Shown piece after piece: positions 23,535 to 35,500 of a stretch of DNA of 64,000 bases; position 1 is the first letter of the stretch, and each line of letters opens with the position of its first letter. The notes below the pieces were generated by a model. It did no database searches, was not told the origin of the DNA, and saw only the letters and a list, made by a program, of their open reading frames with translations. The stretch comes from Megalonaias nervosa (Eukaryota; Mollusca; Bivalvia; Unionida; Unionidae): positions 1 through 64,000 of the forward strand of contig JAECUM010001735.1 of assembly GCA_016617855.1 (NCBI GenBank), read 5' to 3'. The translations under genes were made by a program, and so were the position numbers.

Positions 23535-26500
23535 CTGAATGATAAATAGGTTAATCAGTTTTCAAGAGTGTTCAAATTTAGTAAATTTAGAGAGAACTAG
23601 AAACGTGTTGCCTCATCACAGTGTCTGACATCACCTAAATGCAAACATTAATCAAGGTGTGACAGACGGACAAATGAACAAAGATAACATGAAATACCCC
23701 AACCACTATCATAGATGGACATAAAAACAAATTAGCAAAAATGTATTAATATTCATTTAATACTGATATAGTTTAATCAATTATGCATATTAACCCTGTG
23801 CAATTATCTAAAATTTTGATTTTACAAATACAGTGGGGCCCCGGCTTACGAACGCCCTGGGTTACGAACGCCTGGCCGACAAAAAAAATGACTCTGGTTA
23901 CGAACGGTGACTCGGGTTATGAACCGAACCGCCATTTGCTTGCGCACAAAATTTCGAACACACGAGCTCACATATGGCTGCCTCTACTCAAACGGAGTGA
24001 AAAAAAGGTGAAAAAAGGAGTCTGTGGTGTTCTTGTGTTTATTTTTGTGTCATGTTTGTGTTGTTTTTGTGGGTTTTGAGTGTGTTTGTGTGTTTTATTG
24101 CTATGTATGTTTTGTGTTTGTACAGTACATGTAGTGCTTTTTTCGGCTCGGGAACGGATTAAAAATTTAACAATGGGACCCTATAGGAAAACGCATTCCG
24201 GGTTACGAACGCTGTCCGGGAACCGATTAGGTTCGTAAGCCAGGGCCCCACTGTATGCTGAATTTACTGAACTTGCAAACATTAGAAACACTAAAAGACA
24301 GTTTCATTCAGCTTAATCAAACTGCCAAAGGGGCAGCCGATAACTTTTGATATGTGTTCAGATATGTGGGATTAAATTAAACAGACTTCAAGTATGTAAT
24401 GATTCACAGTACACTGACATTACACAGACCATCCACTGGACTGTATTGGAGCTTTTCTACTCTCTGGATTATGAGTTCCTGTATTCTGTTACATGCATTA
24501 GACCATATCCCCATATATAATTGCAGGCTCAGGGATGTAGAATTGGCACAATGCGACCTTTGCACGTCATAAAAGGTGACTAATGGAGGCAGCCGTTTTT
24601 GCCCTTGGATGTGTCCTGTGCTGATGTTCCAGATGAGAAAGTCTTGGACTTCTTAAAAAATTGCAGTTTATATAAAAAATCTGACTTTGTATTTAGTAAT
24701 TTTACCCTTTATTGCTCCTATTTTGTTTGTTGTGCATGTCTAATTTTCAGTACTTAACCTCACTCTGTACTATATAACCAGATTGTGCTGATATGCCACT
24801 AAACTCTATACATATAAACCTACATTTATAAAAGACTGATATATAGGAAAGTCTCTTGACATGAAATTTCTTATCCAGCACATTTTGAAATACATTCATT
24901 CATGGACCTAAATTAAAGTCAAATACAAAATTTCTCAATTTTCAGATATAGGAAATTCAACAAAATCAACAACTGGCTAAATAAAACATGCCTACGATAG
25001 TTTCATGACACTGTGTTGGATCTATATTACCAACAAATTGCATCCAGTCATCAAACTTCATGATCTGTACCTAAACTGTACCCAATAAATTAAATTTGAA
25101 CATAAATTTCCTAAAAGTCACTGAAGCATGAAAGATAGGTCACAGAGACCTCTCTTTGCAAACGGTGTTCTACTTATAAAGATGCATTCCAATACCACGT
25201 TTCAAGAATACAGGTAGGAAAGCAGGCCAAAACTCCAGTTGTCATGGACTGAGTGCAAAAACTTGTCACAACTAACCTTCTTTTAGATGCACGAGTGTGG
25301 AACTATTGGAGATGCATATAATCTATTTTAATGAATCTAGCATGAACAGAGCTTGAGAAATAAACTTCAAATGTAAAATTTTATCCAAGTCTGTGAATCA
25401 TGAAATATGGGTCACAGAGATCTTAAAACACGGGGCCAGGCACAGATCTCATTTTTTTCTTCTAAAAAACACAAAATCAATTGGACCCTATCTGTTGAAC
25501 ATGAAATCAAGTATTTTGTTAAGTTTTCTATATAAAACAACTTTCAGCAAATAAATAACAATATTCAATGACATATTAATCCATGAAATTGTCAGTATGT
25601 CTACTGTTGGCAACAGTTCAACAAATATATGCCAATTAAATGTTTAGTCAAGTGAAATTCCTATTTTAGTTGCATATTTTAATTCAGTTTCAGTGTAACT
25701 GTCATAAATGCTTTATACCCTCTTGTATTTCTGAAAACCTAATCAAGTGCCGACTATGTTTTGAATATCCAGTTTGCAGAAGCGTTTGTTGTAATGTTAC
25801 AATAAATTAAAAATTAGATCCACTCTGAATTATAATATTAATTATGTCTTCAGGATCAAATCAAATAAACTGAGTGGAACAAAACAAACAAAAACCTAAA
25901 AGGCATGTAAATCCAACCTGTGTAAGAGCTAATGGTCATAACAGTGTGTCAGATCAACTCATTTTCAACTGACCAGTTGCACACAGTTATAAATAATGTC
26001 ATGTAGGTTAACATAAAGTCTCTAACATTAATAAGTGGTTTATCGTACAAATTTGCAAATATGATCAACAATAGCTAGTGAATCAAGTGAAAGAAGTACT
26101 CAGTGCATGGAAAGTTTTGTTTCACAGATACAATTCATTATGGAGCAGCAAGTTCCAAAGTTAGTTGTGAACTTAAAATTTCCAGAATGGCACAGGTTTT
26201 CTCCAGGATCAGCAGAAATTTCACTACTACTTGCAATGAAATTGTGGCAACAATATTTTACTAACAGAATAATATTTTTTCAAAAATTGTTGTTGTTGTT
26301 GTATGGTTTAACGCCATTTTTCAGCACACGATAGGCTATACATGGCAGCCAGTATAACTTGTGGATGAAAAACCCTGGAAAATCCTAGGAAGAACCACCG
26401 ACCCATGAAAGCTACTGGCAAGCTTTCTCATGTACCAATGTTAGCTGAGCATGTGATTCAAACCCATGCAGACAGCAGTGAGATGGCACTGATTCGGAAT

Positions 26501-29500
26501 GGTGAGCGCTTTAGACCACTTGGCCACTCGGGGTCCCAAAAACTGAATTTCAAGTGACAATTGTTATTGCACAAATAAAATGTCCCTAGCATTTTAAGAA
26601 AAGGAAGTCCTGATTTGTTGTGAATCAACAACAAAATTCAAAGATATCAGTATTCACATGCAAAAAGCATAACACACAATGCTTTCAGAGGTACACATGT
26701 TGTGTTTTGAAACCTCCTGAAGTAATGTTTTAATTATATTTTTATGGATATTTCAAGGGCTGGTTATCTTGAAAATAAAAGTAATTTATACAGAAAAACG
26801 AACAAGTTCATTAGAAAAAGTATTTTACAGACAATTATTCCCAATGCAATATAAAATGAGTATTAAACAATTTAACAGTCCCCCACCCCTCCATCTTTTT
26901 GTTGTTGATTGAGTATTAAACAATTTAACAGTCCCCCACCCCTCCATCTTTTTGTTGTTGATGGCCTGAACAGCATACCCTTCTTAAATTTTTCAGAGGT
27001 CCCTAGGTAACTCACACCCTCACTTGAACTGCATTTACTGTTTTTGGACCCCATCATGCGCGAGTTATAGAGAGAGAGAGAGAGAGGAAGAGGTGTGTTA
27101 TTCATTAAGATGCATGTTGATAAGTTTCATGATTCCAGGTATAACTGTATGTATTCAGGGTGCACAAAATGTGAGTCTAATGCATTCAAAAACTTAACCA
27201 AAAATGTACATATAATGTACAAAATTAATCCCATCCCAGGGGATAGGCAATATGAAACCCACTCTAAACTGCTGCCATTGATCTAGGAAAAAAACAATGG
27301 TTGAGATGAAGTGAGGCATTATAAATGTATATGCTTTGATAAATGCAGACAACACCGCCACTACCAGACCAGGTAGTACATAACTCTCCCAGACTTTAAA
27401 GAGGCAAGTTGAAAAGAATGCTGATCAGATGGCATTGTTATCTCATTTCAGTAGGCATTGTTATCTCATTTCAGTCAGCATTACTATCTCGTTTCAGTAA
27501 GCATTGTTATCTTGTTGCAGTAAGCATTATCTCATTTCAGTAAGCACTGTTATCTCATTTCAGTAAGTTTATTATCTCATTTATGTTGGCATTTTCTCAT
27601 TTCAGTAGGCACTGTTATCTCATTTCAGTAAACATTGTTATCTCATTTCAGTAGGCATTATTATCTCATTTCAGAAGGCATTGTTATCTTATTTCAGTAG
27701 GTACTGTTGTTCATTTCAGTAAACATTGTTATTTTATTTCTGGGGATTTGTCCATATCTAGTGACCTAGTGATTGCTTACCCTCAAGATCTTTCTCTGTT
27801 TCCATTCTCTGCCAACTCTCAGGAGCTTCAAATCTCTTCAACTCCTCAGGGTCATAAGCAATTCTCAGATCTACATCCTACAGAAATTAAGGAGGATTGC
27901 TTGTAAAATGTTGAAGCATTTAACTTTTTAAAAATATTTATGTTACACAGCTAAGAGTCAACACAATTAAAAATCACTTAAAATTGATAGGTAAGTGTTA
28001 TTTTTTGCACTACTCTAATTTGAAACTCCATCTCTAAGGAATTAACACTACAGTGGGAAAAACTATTCTGTACCCTGTCAATGAATGTTCCTAAAATAAT
28101 GGCTAATGAGTATTTAAAAATGCATCAAATCTGCATGGGTCTTCTCAGTTACATGATGTATGTTGGTGAATGAAGGTTTTCAGTATGACACAATTTTCAA
28201 AATCACACTGGTTTTCTGCAAATTAATGCCTGAACAGCCAATCTGTGGCAGGTTATAAATCACGGGTAATTTTCCAACGTCTGAAACACTTTTCACTGAC
28301 TTTATTTTGTTCTTTCACTAAGCTGTTACTGTGATTACTAAATTACATCAGCCTTTAACTTCTTCAATATTTAATATGAGACAGAAATTACATCCATATC
28401 ATATTACACCCAGTCTCTCAATGTTCATGGCTCTTTGACACACTTAGATAACTGACATCATGCTGATGACATCACAGTAAAACAAAAAGTACAGTAAGTA
28501 GTGTTCATGGCTCTATGACACACTTAGATAACTGTGTGTGTGTGTGATTTAGATTTTTAACATAGCTTTAATAATTTTTCAGTCATATCGCTACAATGTC
28601 TGCAGTGTGATAGTTTATAGTGATGTTTAGCACTGGGGCATCACGCCGCAGACATATAGCATGATGTCCCACTCAGCCACATTATCCTGACACCAGGCCG
28701 ACCAGTTCTAACACTAACCTCTTAATGCTGAGCACCAAGCGAGGCAGCTGTAAGTACCATTTTTAAAAGTCTTTGGTATGACTTGGCCGGGGTTTGAACC
28801 CGCAACCTCCCCCATCCGAGGCAGACTCTAAGACTAGGCCACTGGAGTGGTCACTTAGATAACTGACATCATAGTAAAATGAACAGTACAATAAGTAGTG
28901 TTCATGGCTCTATGACACACTTAGATAACTGACATAGTAAAATGAACAGTACAATAAGTAGTGTTCATGGCTCTATGACACACTTAGATAACTGACATCA
29001 TACTGATGACATCACTGTAAAATGAACAGTACAATAAGTAGTGTTCATGGCTCTATGACACACTTAGATAACTGACATCACACTGATGACATCATAGTAA
29101 AATGAACAGTACAATAAGTAGTGTTCATGGCTCTATAACACACTTAGATAACTGACATCATACTGATGACATCATAGTAAAATGAACAGTACAATAAGTA
29201 GTGTTCATGGCTCTATGACACACTTAGATAACTGACATCATACTGATGACATCACTGTAAAATGAACAGTACAATAAGAAGTGTTCATGGCTCTATGACA
29301 CACTTAGATAACTGACATTATAGTAAAATGAACAGTACAATAAGAAGTGTTCATGGCTCTATGACACACTTAGGTAAGACTGACTTACTGATGACATCAC
29401 AGTAAAAGGAACAGTACAGTAAGTAGTGTTCATGGCTCTATGTTACTCTTAACAACTAAAATACTATTTTTTCCTTCAAACATTCAGAAATAAATATGTA

Positions 29501-32500
29501 AAGTAACTGGATCAGTTTCTTATATGTTACAAAATACATCAATCAAAGTGGCATAAACCAATTAAGGCAATTCCACAAACATTAATATTCAACAATATGG
29601 GTATATTGAAAATTCAGTTATTATTTTTTGTATCAGTACTTGCCATATATATACACACTTATAAGTCAAGTCCAACTGCAAACAACACAGACTTGATCTA
29701 CCATCACATTATGCACTAGCAGATCAGAGTAAGTGTTATTTGTTCTACTGAATACTAGTAACAAACTGCATAGGTCCAGATTTGCGTTCACATCATGCAA
29801 TGGCAGACTTGAGTATCAGCAGTCTGAAGTTGTATTTGGCTTAAAAGCATGTAAATATGTTAGATGGATTGCATAGCAGGCTTCGTAATTCTCACTGGTG
29901 GATCGTTATCTGTTGAACATTTCAATTTGTTCTTTGTAGCAACAACAAATTCCACAAAAACTGGTAACCCACAAATGAAGAGTGACATCACTGTACATAT
30001 CAACTGTGAATATAGCAAATGCCAGTGAAAGGTTATATACATCATGATGCATAGTGTAAACTTTCTATTACAAAATGTGAAAACAAAACAAGACTAAATT
30101 TCTGAATGTTTGCCATCTCTGATGGAAGTAAAATCATCAATTTCATAATACCAGGTCTAAGATTATGTACAGTTTTATATGACTATTTTCCAAATACTTT
30201 ACAAACGAATATTAGATCATCATACCTCCTTGGTATAGTTTGGATCCTTTGCATCGAGAGTCACCAGTCGGTAGTCTATACATGCAGCAATTATATCTAC
30301 CCAGGGGACATTGGCACATGTGGGTTCACACCTGTTCTCACCTTCCAGCAGGTAACAGGTGTCCTGAAAGTCCTCCTCCACTCTCTTCAACAATCTCTTG
30401 ATTCTGAATAAAATCATTTTCTCTTTATCTACCTATCCTTCTACTATTTAATTGTCTCATATCTAGCTATCACCCTACTAGGGATCCAAAACATTTTCTG
30501 GGGCTCTTGGAAGAAATTTTTCCTGAAAATGGATGTGGCAGCCACATATATTTGTAAATTTAATATAAAACTGTTCAAAGGACATGTAACAAGTTGTGAC
30601 AAGAAAGACAAAGATTTATATATTTATTACATGTACTGGAAAATGTATCATGTTAATAGTTCCAGATTTGCTGCTCAATTAGTACAAGCATTAAGCTTCC
30701 ACAGTTCATTGGTTTCCTTTGACTTGTTCCCTGTCATACTTTTGATTAAAGCATGGCAGTTACATACATGCTGGGAACCAGGCTGTTTTCCTAAAAAGTA
30801 AATTATTTATAAAAATCATTTTTTCTTAAAAATCACTATACTATATAATTTCACCAAACAGTATTTTGTTCCACTCTTGTGTCTTTAGAAAGTAATTACT
30901 AACTGACAACAAGTAGATTTACTGGCTTTAAAATATATACCACCTAATGGACAAACATTTGCGCTTAATTCGAATGGTGAAGTTTTATTTGATCAGGTCC
31001 CCACAGGGAGGATGATAATAAATGCTACTTGTGGAAGCTAGTATTCTCTTGTTCTAAAACACCAACACACAAAGACACAATATACAAGAAACATGGTGTA
31101 GGGGACTGATGTATAGTTCAGATTTTTGGTGAATCGTTCAATTTTAGGTTTCTTGTTAATTCCAAGAGACAGGCATTGACATCACTTCAGTCTTGTGCTT
31201 TGTGGCTATGGAGTGTTTAAACAACTGGGGAAAACATACTGATCAAACAGTCTTGGTCAGTGACACATCTGTTCAATGTCTGACAAAGAAACAATATGCA
31301 AACAAGACCTAGTCACCTCTGATTTAAGCTTTGTCAGCAAGATCTTTATTGATTATCCAAGAAAAGAAACAATCTATATACTAGACTTTTAAACCTTTAA
31401 TTTCCTTTGTTAAGGTGTTTATTTGAAAATTTAACAGATAAACAAATAAAAGACAATCTGATGTAAAGACAGTCATGTTATCCTATGAATGATGTCAAGC
31501 TCCTCAGAATATGTGCTGGTAAAAACCTCTGATCTGCAGGATATGTTCGTCAAATACGGTAGTTTCAGTATCTCTGGTACCTATCTACATATACATCCAT
31601 CCTTCAATCAATCTGGGGGGAGAGAGAGAGAGAGGGAGAGAGAGGAAGACAGAGAGAGAGAGAAAAACAAGTGACACTTCATTTCTCTGCTGCTTGTAAG
31701 CCTTTATAAAAATTAAAAACAGTTAAAACATTTTGCATTTCTCAGTGAATATCAATTACATGAAGACTGTTACTATTACAATGCATTTTGATACAAATAC
31801 TATGTCCTCTTTGTATTTCACTTTATTAATATAGTCTGGTTCATCACCTTAAACTGATAATGAGAAATACAAATTATCCAGGGGGATATAAAACTTTAAC
31901 TAATGCCATGGAGTACAGCATCTTTTCTATACAAATTTCTTAATTTTAATTAGCTTAGATGACTGTGTAATTACCTGGTAACTAGTTTGACCCTTGCTGA
32001 GCGGCAGTCATCACCTATCACTTCCTTGACATAATCCCAAATCTCTTCCACTATTGATGACCAGTCCTCAGTTTCCAAGGCAGATAACCTTGTAGGCAGG
32101 CCCAAGGAGTGTAACACCACGGATAAATATTCAAAATGGACTTCACTGTTCCAGTGAGCAGGTGGAAGATCTGAAATACAAATATACAACATAAAGACAG
32201 TGGCTATTAAAAATGTAAATCAATCTATTTCGCAAACATTATTTTTTTTTGGTACTTGCAGACAAATGCCAATTTTTTTTATTGATTTTAATCACAACAT
32301 TGACAATCCAATGCAAGTGTTGTTTGGTTTGGTGGGTTTAACGCCATTTTTAAGCACATGATAGACTATACAGGGCACCAGTATTTTCGGTTGAGGGAGA
32401 ACCAGGGAAAGTCATCAGGAAGAACCACCAACCTATGGGAAGCTACTGGCAAGCCTTCTCACATACCCACACTGGCAGAACAGAGACTGAAATCCACACA

Positions 32501-35500
32501 GACAAAGGTGGGACATCAGTGATCTGAAAAAGTTAGGGACTTGGAAAACTCAGGCACTTGGGGCCAACCAAAATAAGTTCAGATTAGTGATTTGTTTTGT
32601 TGTTGTTGTTGTTGTTGTTGTGGGGCTTAACGCCATTTTTCAGCACACGATAGGCTATACATGGCAGCCAGTATTAATGGTGGAGGAAGAAACCGGGAAA
32701 TCCCTGGAAAGAACCACCGACCCACGAGAAGCTACTGGCAAGCTTTCTCACATATCCACATTCGCCGGATTAGTGATTTGTTCTTCTCTTCAAGGTAGTA
32801 AATGTCATAACAGCCTTCCCTGTCAATCTATTTATGAACTTCCAGAACACTCAAACAAAATCAAGAAACACTCTAAGGGTAAGAAAGTTTGGCTGCAATA
32901 CAGATGTACACAAAAAGAGGCCCTGGAGGACATGATATTGCTCACCTGGCATACAATGGTCTAAAATGCAAATGCAGTAAACAGGCAGGTGCCCCATCTT
33001 AGAATCATTTCCAGCTATTTGGTAGAAATAGGTGGCACTGTATCTGACATTATTATCTACATTCCAACTTTGAATAGCTTGAGTGGAATTAGATGGTGAA
33101 TTAGAATCTTTTATAATAATATGAAATGTACTCCCATCACATTTGTTCTGATTTAAAATGCCAGTTTGGGAGAAAATGTTTGGTTTGGGGCTTTTTTTGG
33201 TGAGCTTAAGACCATTTTTCAACACATGGTACCAGTATATTTGGTGGAAGAAGAACCAGCAGGGAAGATCCATGGAAGAACCACTGACCTACAGAAAGCT
33301 CCTGATAAGCTTTCTAACATACCTACACTGGTTGAGCTGAGACTTGAACTCATGCAGACAGAAGCAAGATGTGTAAGTGATCTGTAAAGCTGAGTGACCA
33401 CTTGGCCACTTAGAGCCTTTCATTCTGTTATAGGCATTCTTATATCTACAGCAAAGCACCTGCTATAGCATGATGTTCTGGGTCCACAGATTGCCATTGT
33501 GCTACAAAACACATCATGCATTTGAAACTGCAAGAATTTTTTTTGCTCGATTCCATATAAATCTGAATACTGCACATAATTCCTTCAACTACTGCATGAA
33601 TAAATATTTACAAACAAAACAGTACTTTTGGGGGAATGAACAGAGATCGCAGCCATACATCTTCAAATATGATATCTGATCATAATACCTTAGGAGAATA
33701 GGTAAGAGATGGTGGGAGTTACATCCCCTTGCCCTAGAAACACTATCTCCAGTCTTCCAAGGTATGTGACACAGCTTCTAAATGATAACCATACTGAAGA
33801 ATTGACTTTATATACCAGGCAGCAGCTTCTGAAAAGTAAATATTTTCACTCCTGCAAATCCAGAAGAAGATGTGACGCTGCATTCTTACGAAGCTGCCAA
33901 ACAACTCTATAGGCCATACGAGGTCTAGAGTTGGGCCATTTTTGGGATGAAAGATCTCTGAGGCAAAAGCTGGAGAAATTGGACTCTACCTCTATCCCAC
34001 CACATGGATAATGTCAAATAGGAAACAATTTCGCTCATATGCAATGCTTGTTACGACTGCCTTAACTTAATGAGCTGAAATGTGTGGAAATATCATTTGA
34101 TCTTGGGTTAATTCCTGGAGCAGATAATCCATTGTGCCCAGGCTGAAAATGCCTGCACTAATGTTGTCCATTCCCTCTTTGTGAGGTATGATGACGCAGG
34201 ATTTCCCTTGATGTACCAGCATGGCCTTTTTTCAGGTACCACTTCAGAGCTCTCACTGGTTCCTGTAGATGAACACGAGATGAAGTGTCCAGAGCAGACA
34301 GGTTTTACCACAAAAGCCAGATTTATTATGAGCCTGAGCCTATTCTTAGCAATGAAAGTTGGACCGTCATGAGTGACACTCACCCATCCTGTCAGAACTG
34401 CAGGAAATTTGGGTCAACTGATAAAGCATATATTTTGCTGATTCTGCCTGCCGTTGCTAATGGGAGTAGGAAGCAAGTCTTTTATGAGAGGTGAACCAAT
34501 GAAACCCTCAAGCTTGGTTCAAACAGTGTTTTAATCAGTCAAATTAGTACCAATGATAGTTTAAGCCCTTGACAGTGGTTCAAACCATACCTTATCCAGC
34601 CAGGTTTGTACCCATGAAAGAATTCACTTTTGGCAGAGAGCCAACGCCTTTGGACATATGAGATTGAACTTTGCCAGAAGACTGAATAGGTCTTTGTTTT
34701 TTCAGGTATACTCTCTTCCACAGCTTGATGGAGATCAAGGAACAGTAGCATGCTATTATGACTGGCACTAACTGTTTTTTGTCAAAGAACTACAGTAGGT
34801 AGTTAGCTAACTGAGGTATTGATGATCACAGCAGTGCAATGTGTTCTTCTTTGGGGGCTTGTTTATTTATTTCTTTGTCCGGATTATGGAGTTACAACAG
34901 TATGGCTGCAATCTTTACTTGACTTATGATGAGCTTTCAGAAAGGTAGAAGTGGTGAGCTCTGCATCTACATGCCAGTTCAATGTTTGCAGCTGCTGTTA
35001 AGGCCCTGATCAGGATGTGGTGAGCAGCTCTGTTTAAAATGCATACAACTTAAGAAACAGACTCAAACGCATGTCCTGTGGGACTCTAGGTGGGTGATGA
35101 TAAACTGTTCATTGCCTTTTGGAAGACTGCCATTGACAACAAACCCAAAACAGAACCCACTGCTGCAATGTTCTGCACCGCTGTTGTATGTTACTAAATG
35201 GCTTTTAGTTCATGCATAATGATTAGGGTTTTGACATCTCCAAGGCTGCAAAGTCTCGGTCTATTGCTGGGGTGTCCATGTGCTGCAAAAGTCTCGGTCT
35301 ATTGCTGGGGTGTCCATGTGAAAAACTGACTGTTAATCAGATAGAATGTCCTGCTAAAATTGATGGAAGATGTTGCAGGGAAAAGAATAATCTCTTGACA
35401 CTAGGGTCACTAGATGGCTTGGATTGTTGATTGTTGTAAAATGCATGTTGAAATCAGTACAGCAGTAAAGCTAAAAAACTAGCAACACCTGGTTGTGGCA

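Noticed and set aside
26872..27105. 77-codon minus-strand frame with repeated motif
   Set aside because: The repetition is the 53-bp duplication; no coding support.
28420..29450. CRISPR-like repeat array
   Set aside because: No unique spacers of constant length; the whole 80-bp unit is repeated, and the genome is eukaryotic. The same applies to the other arrays.
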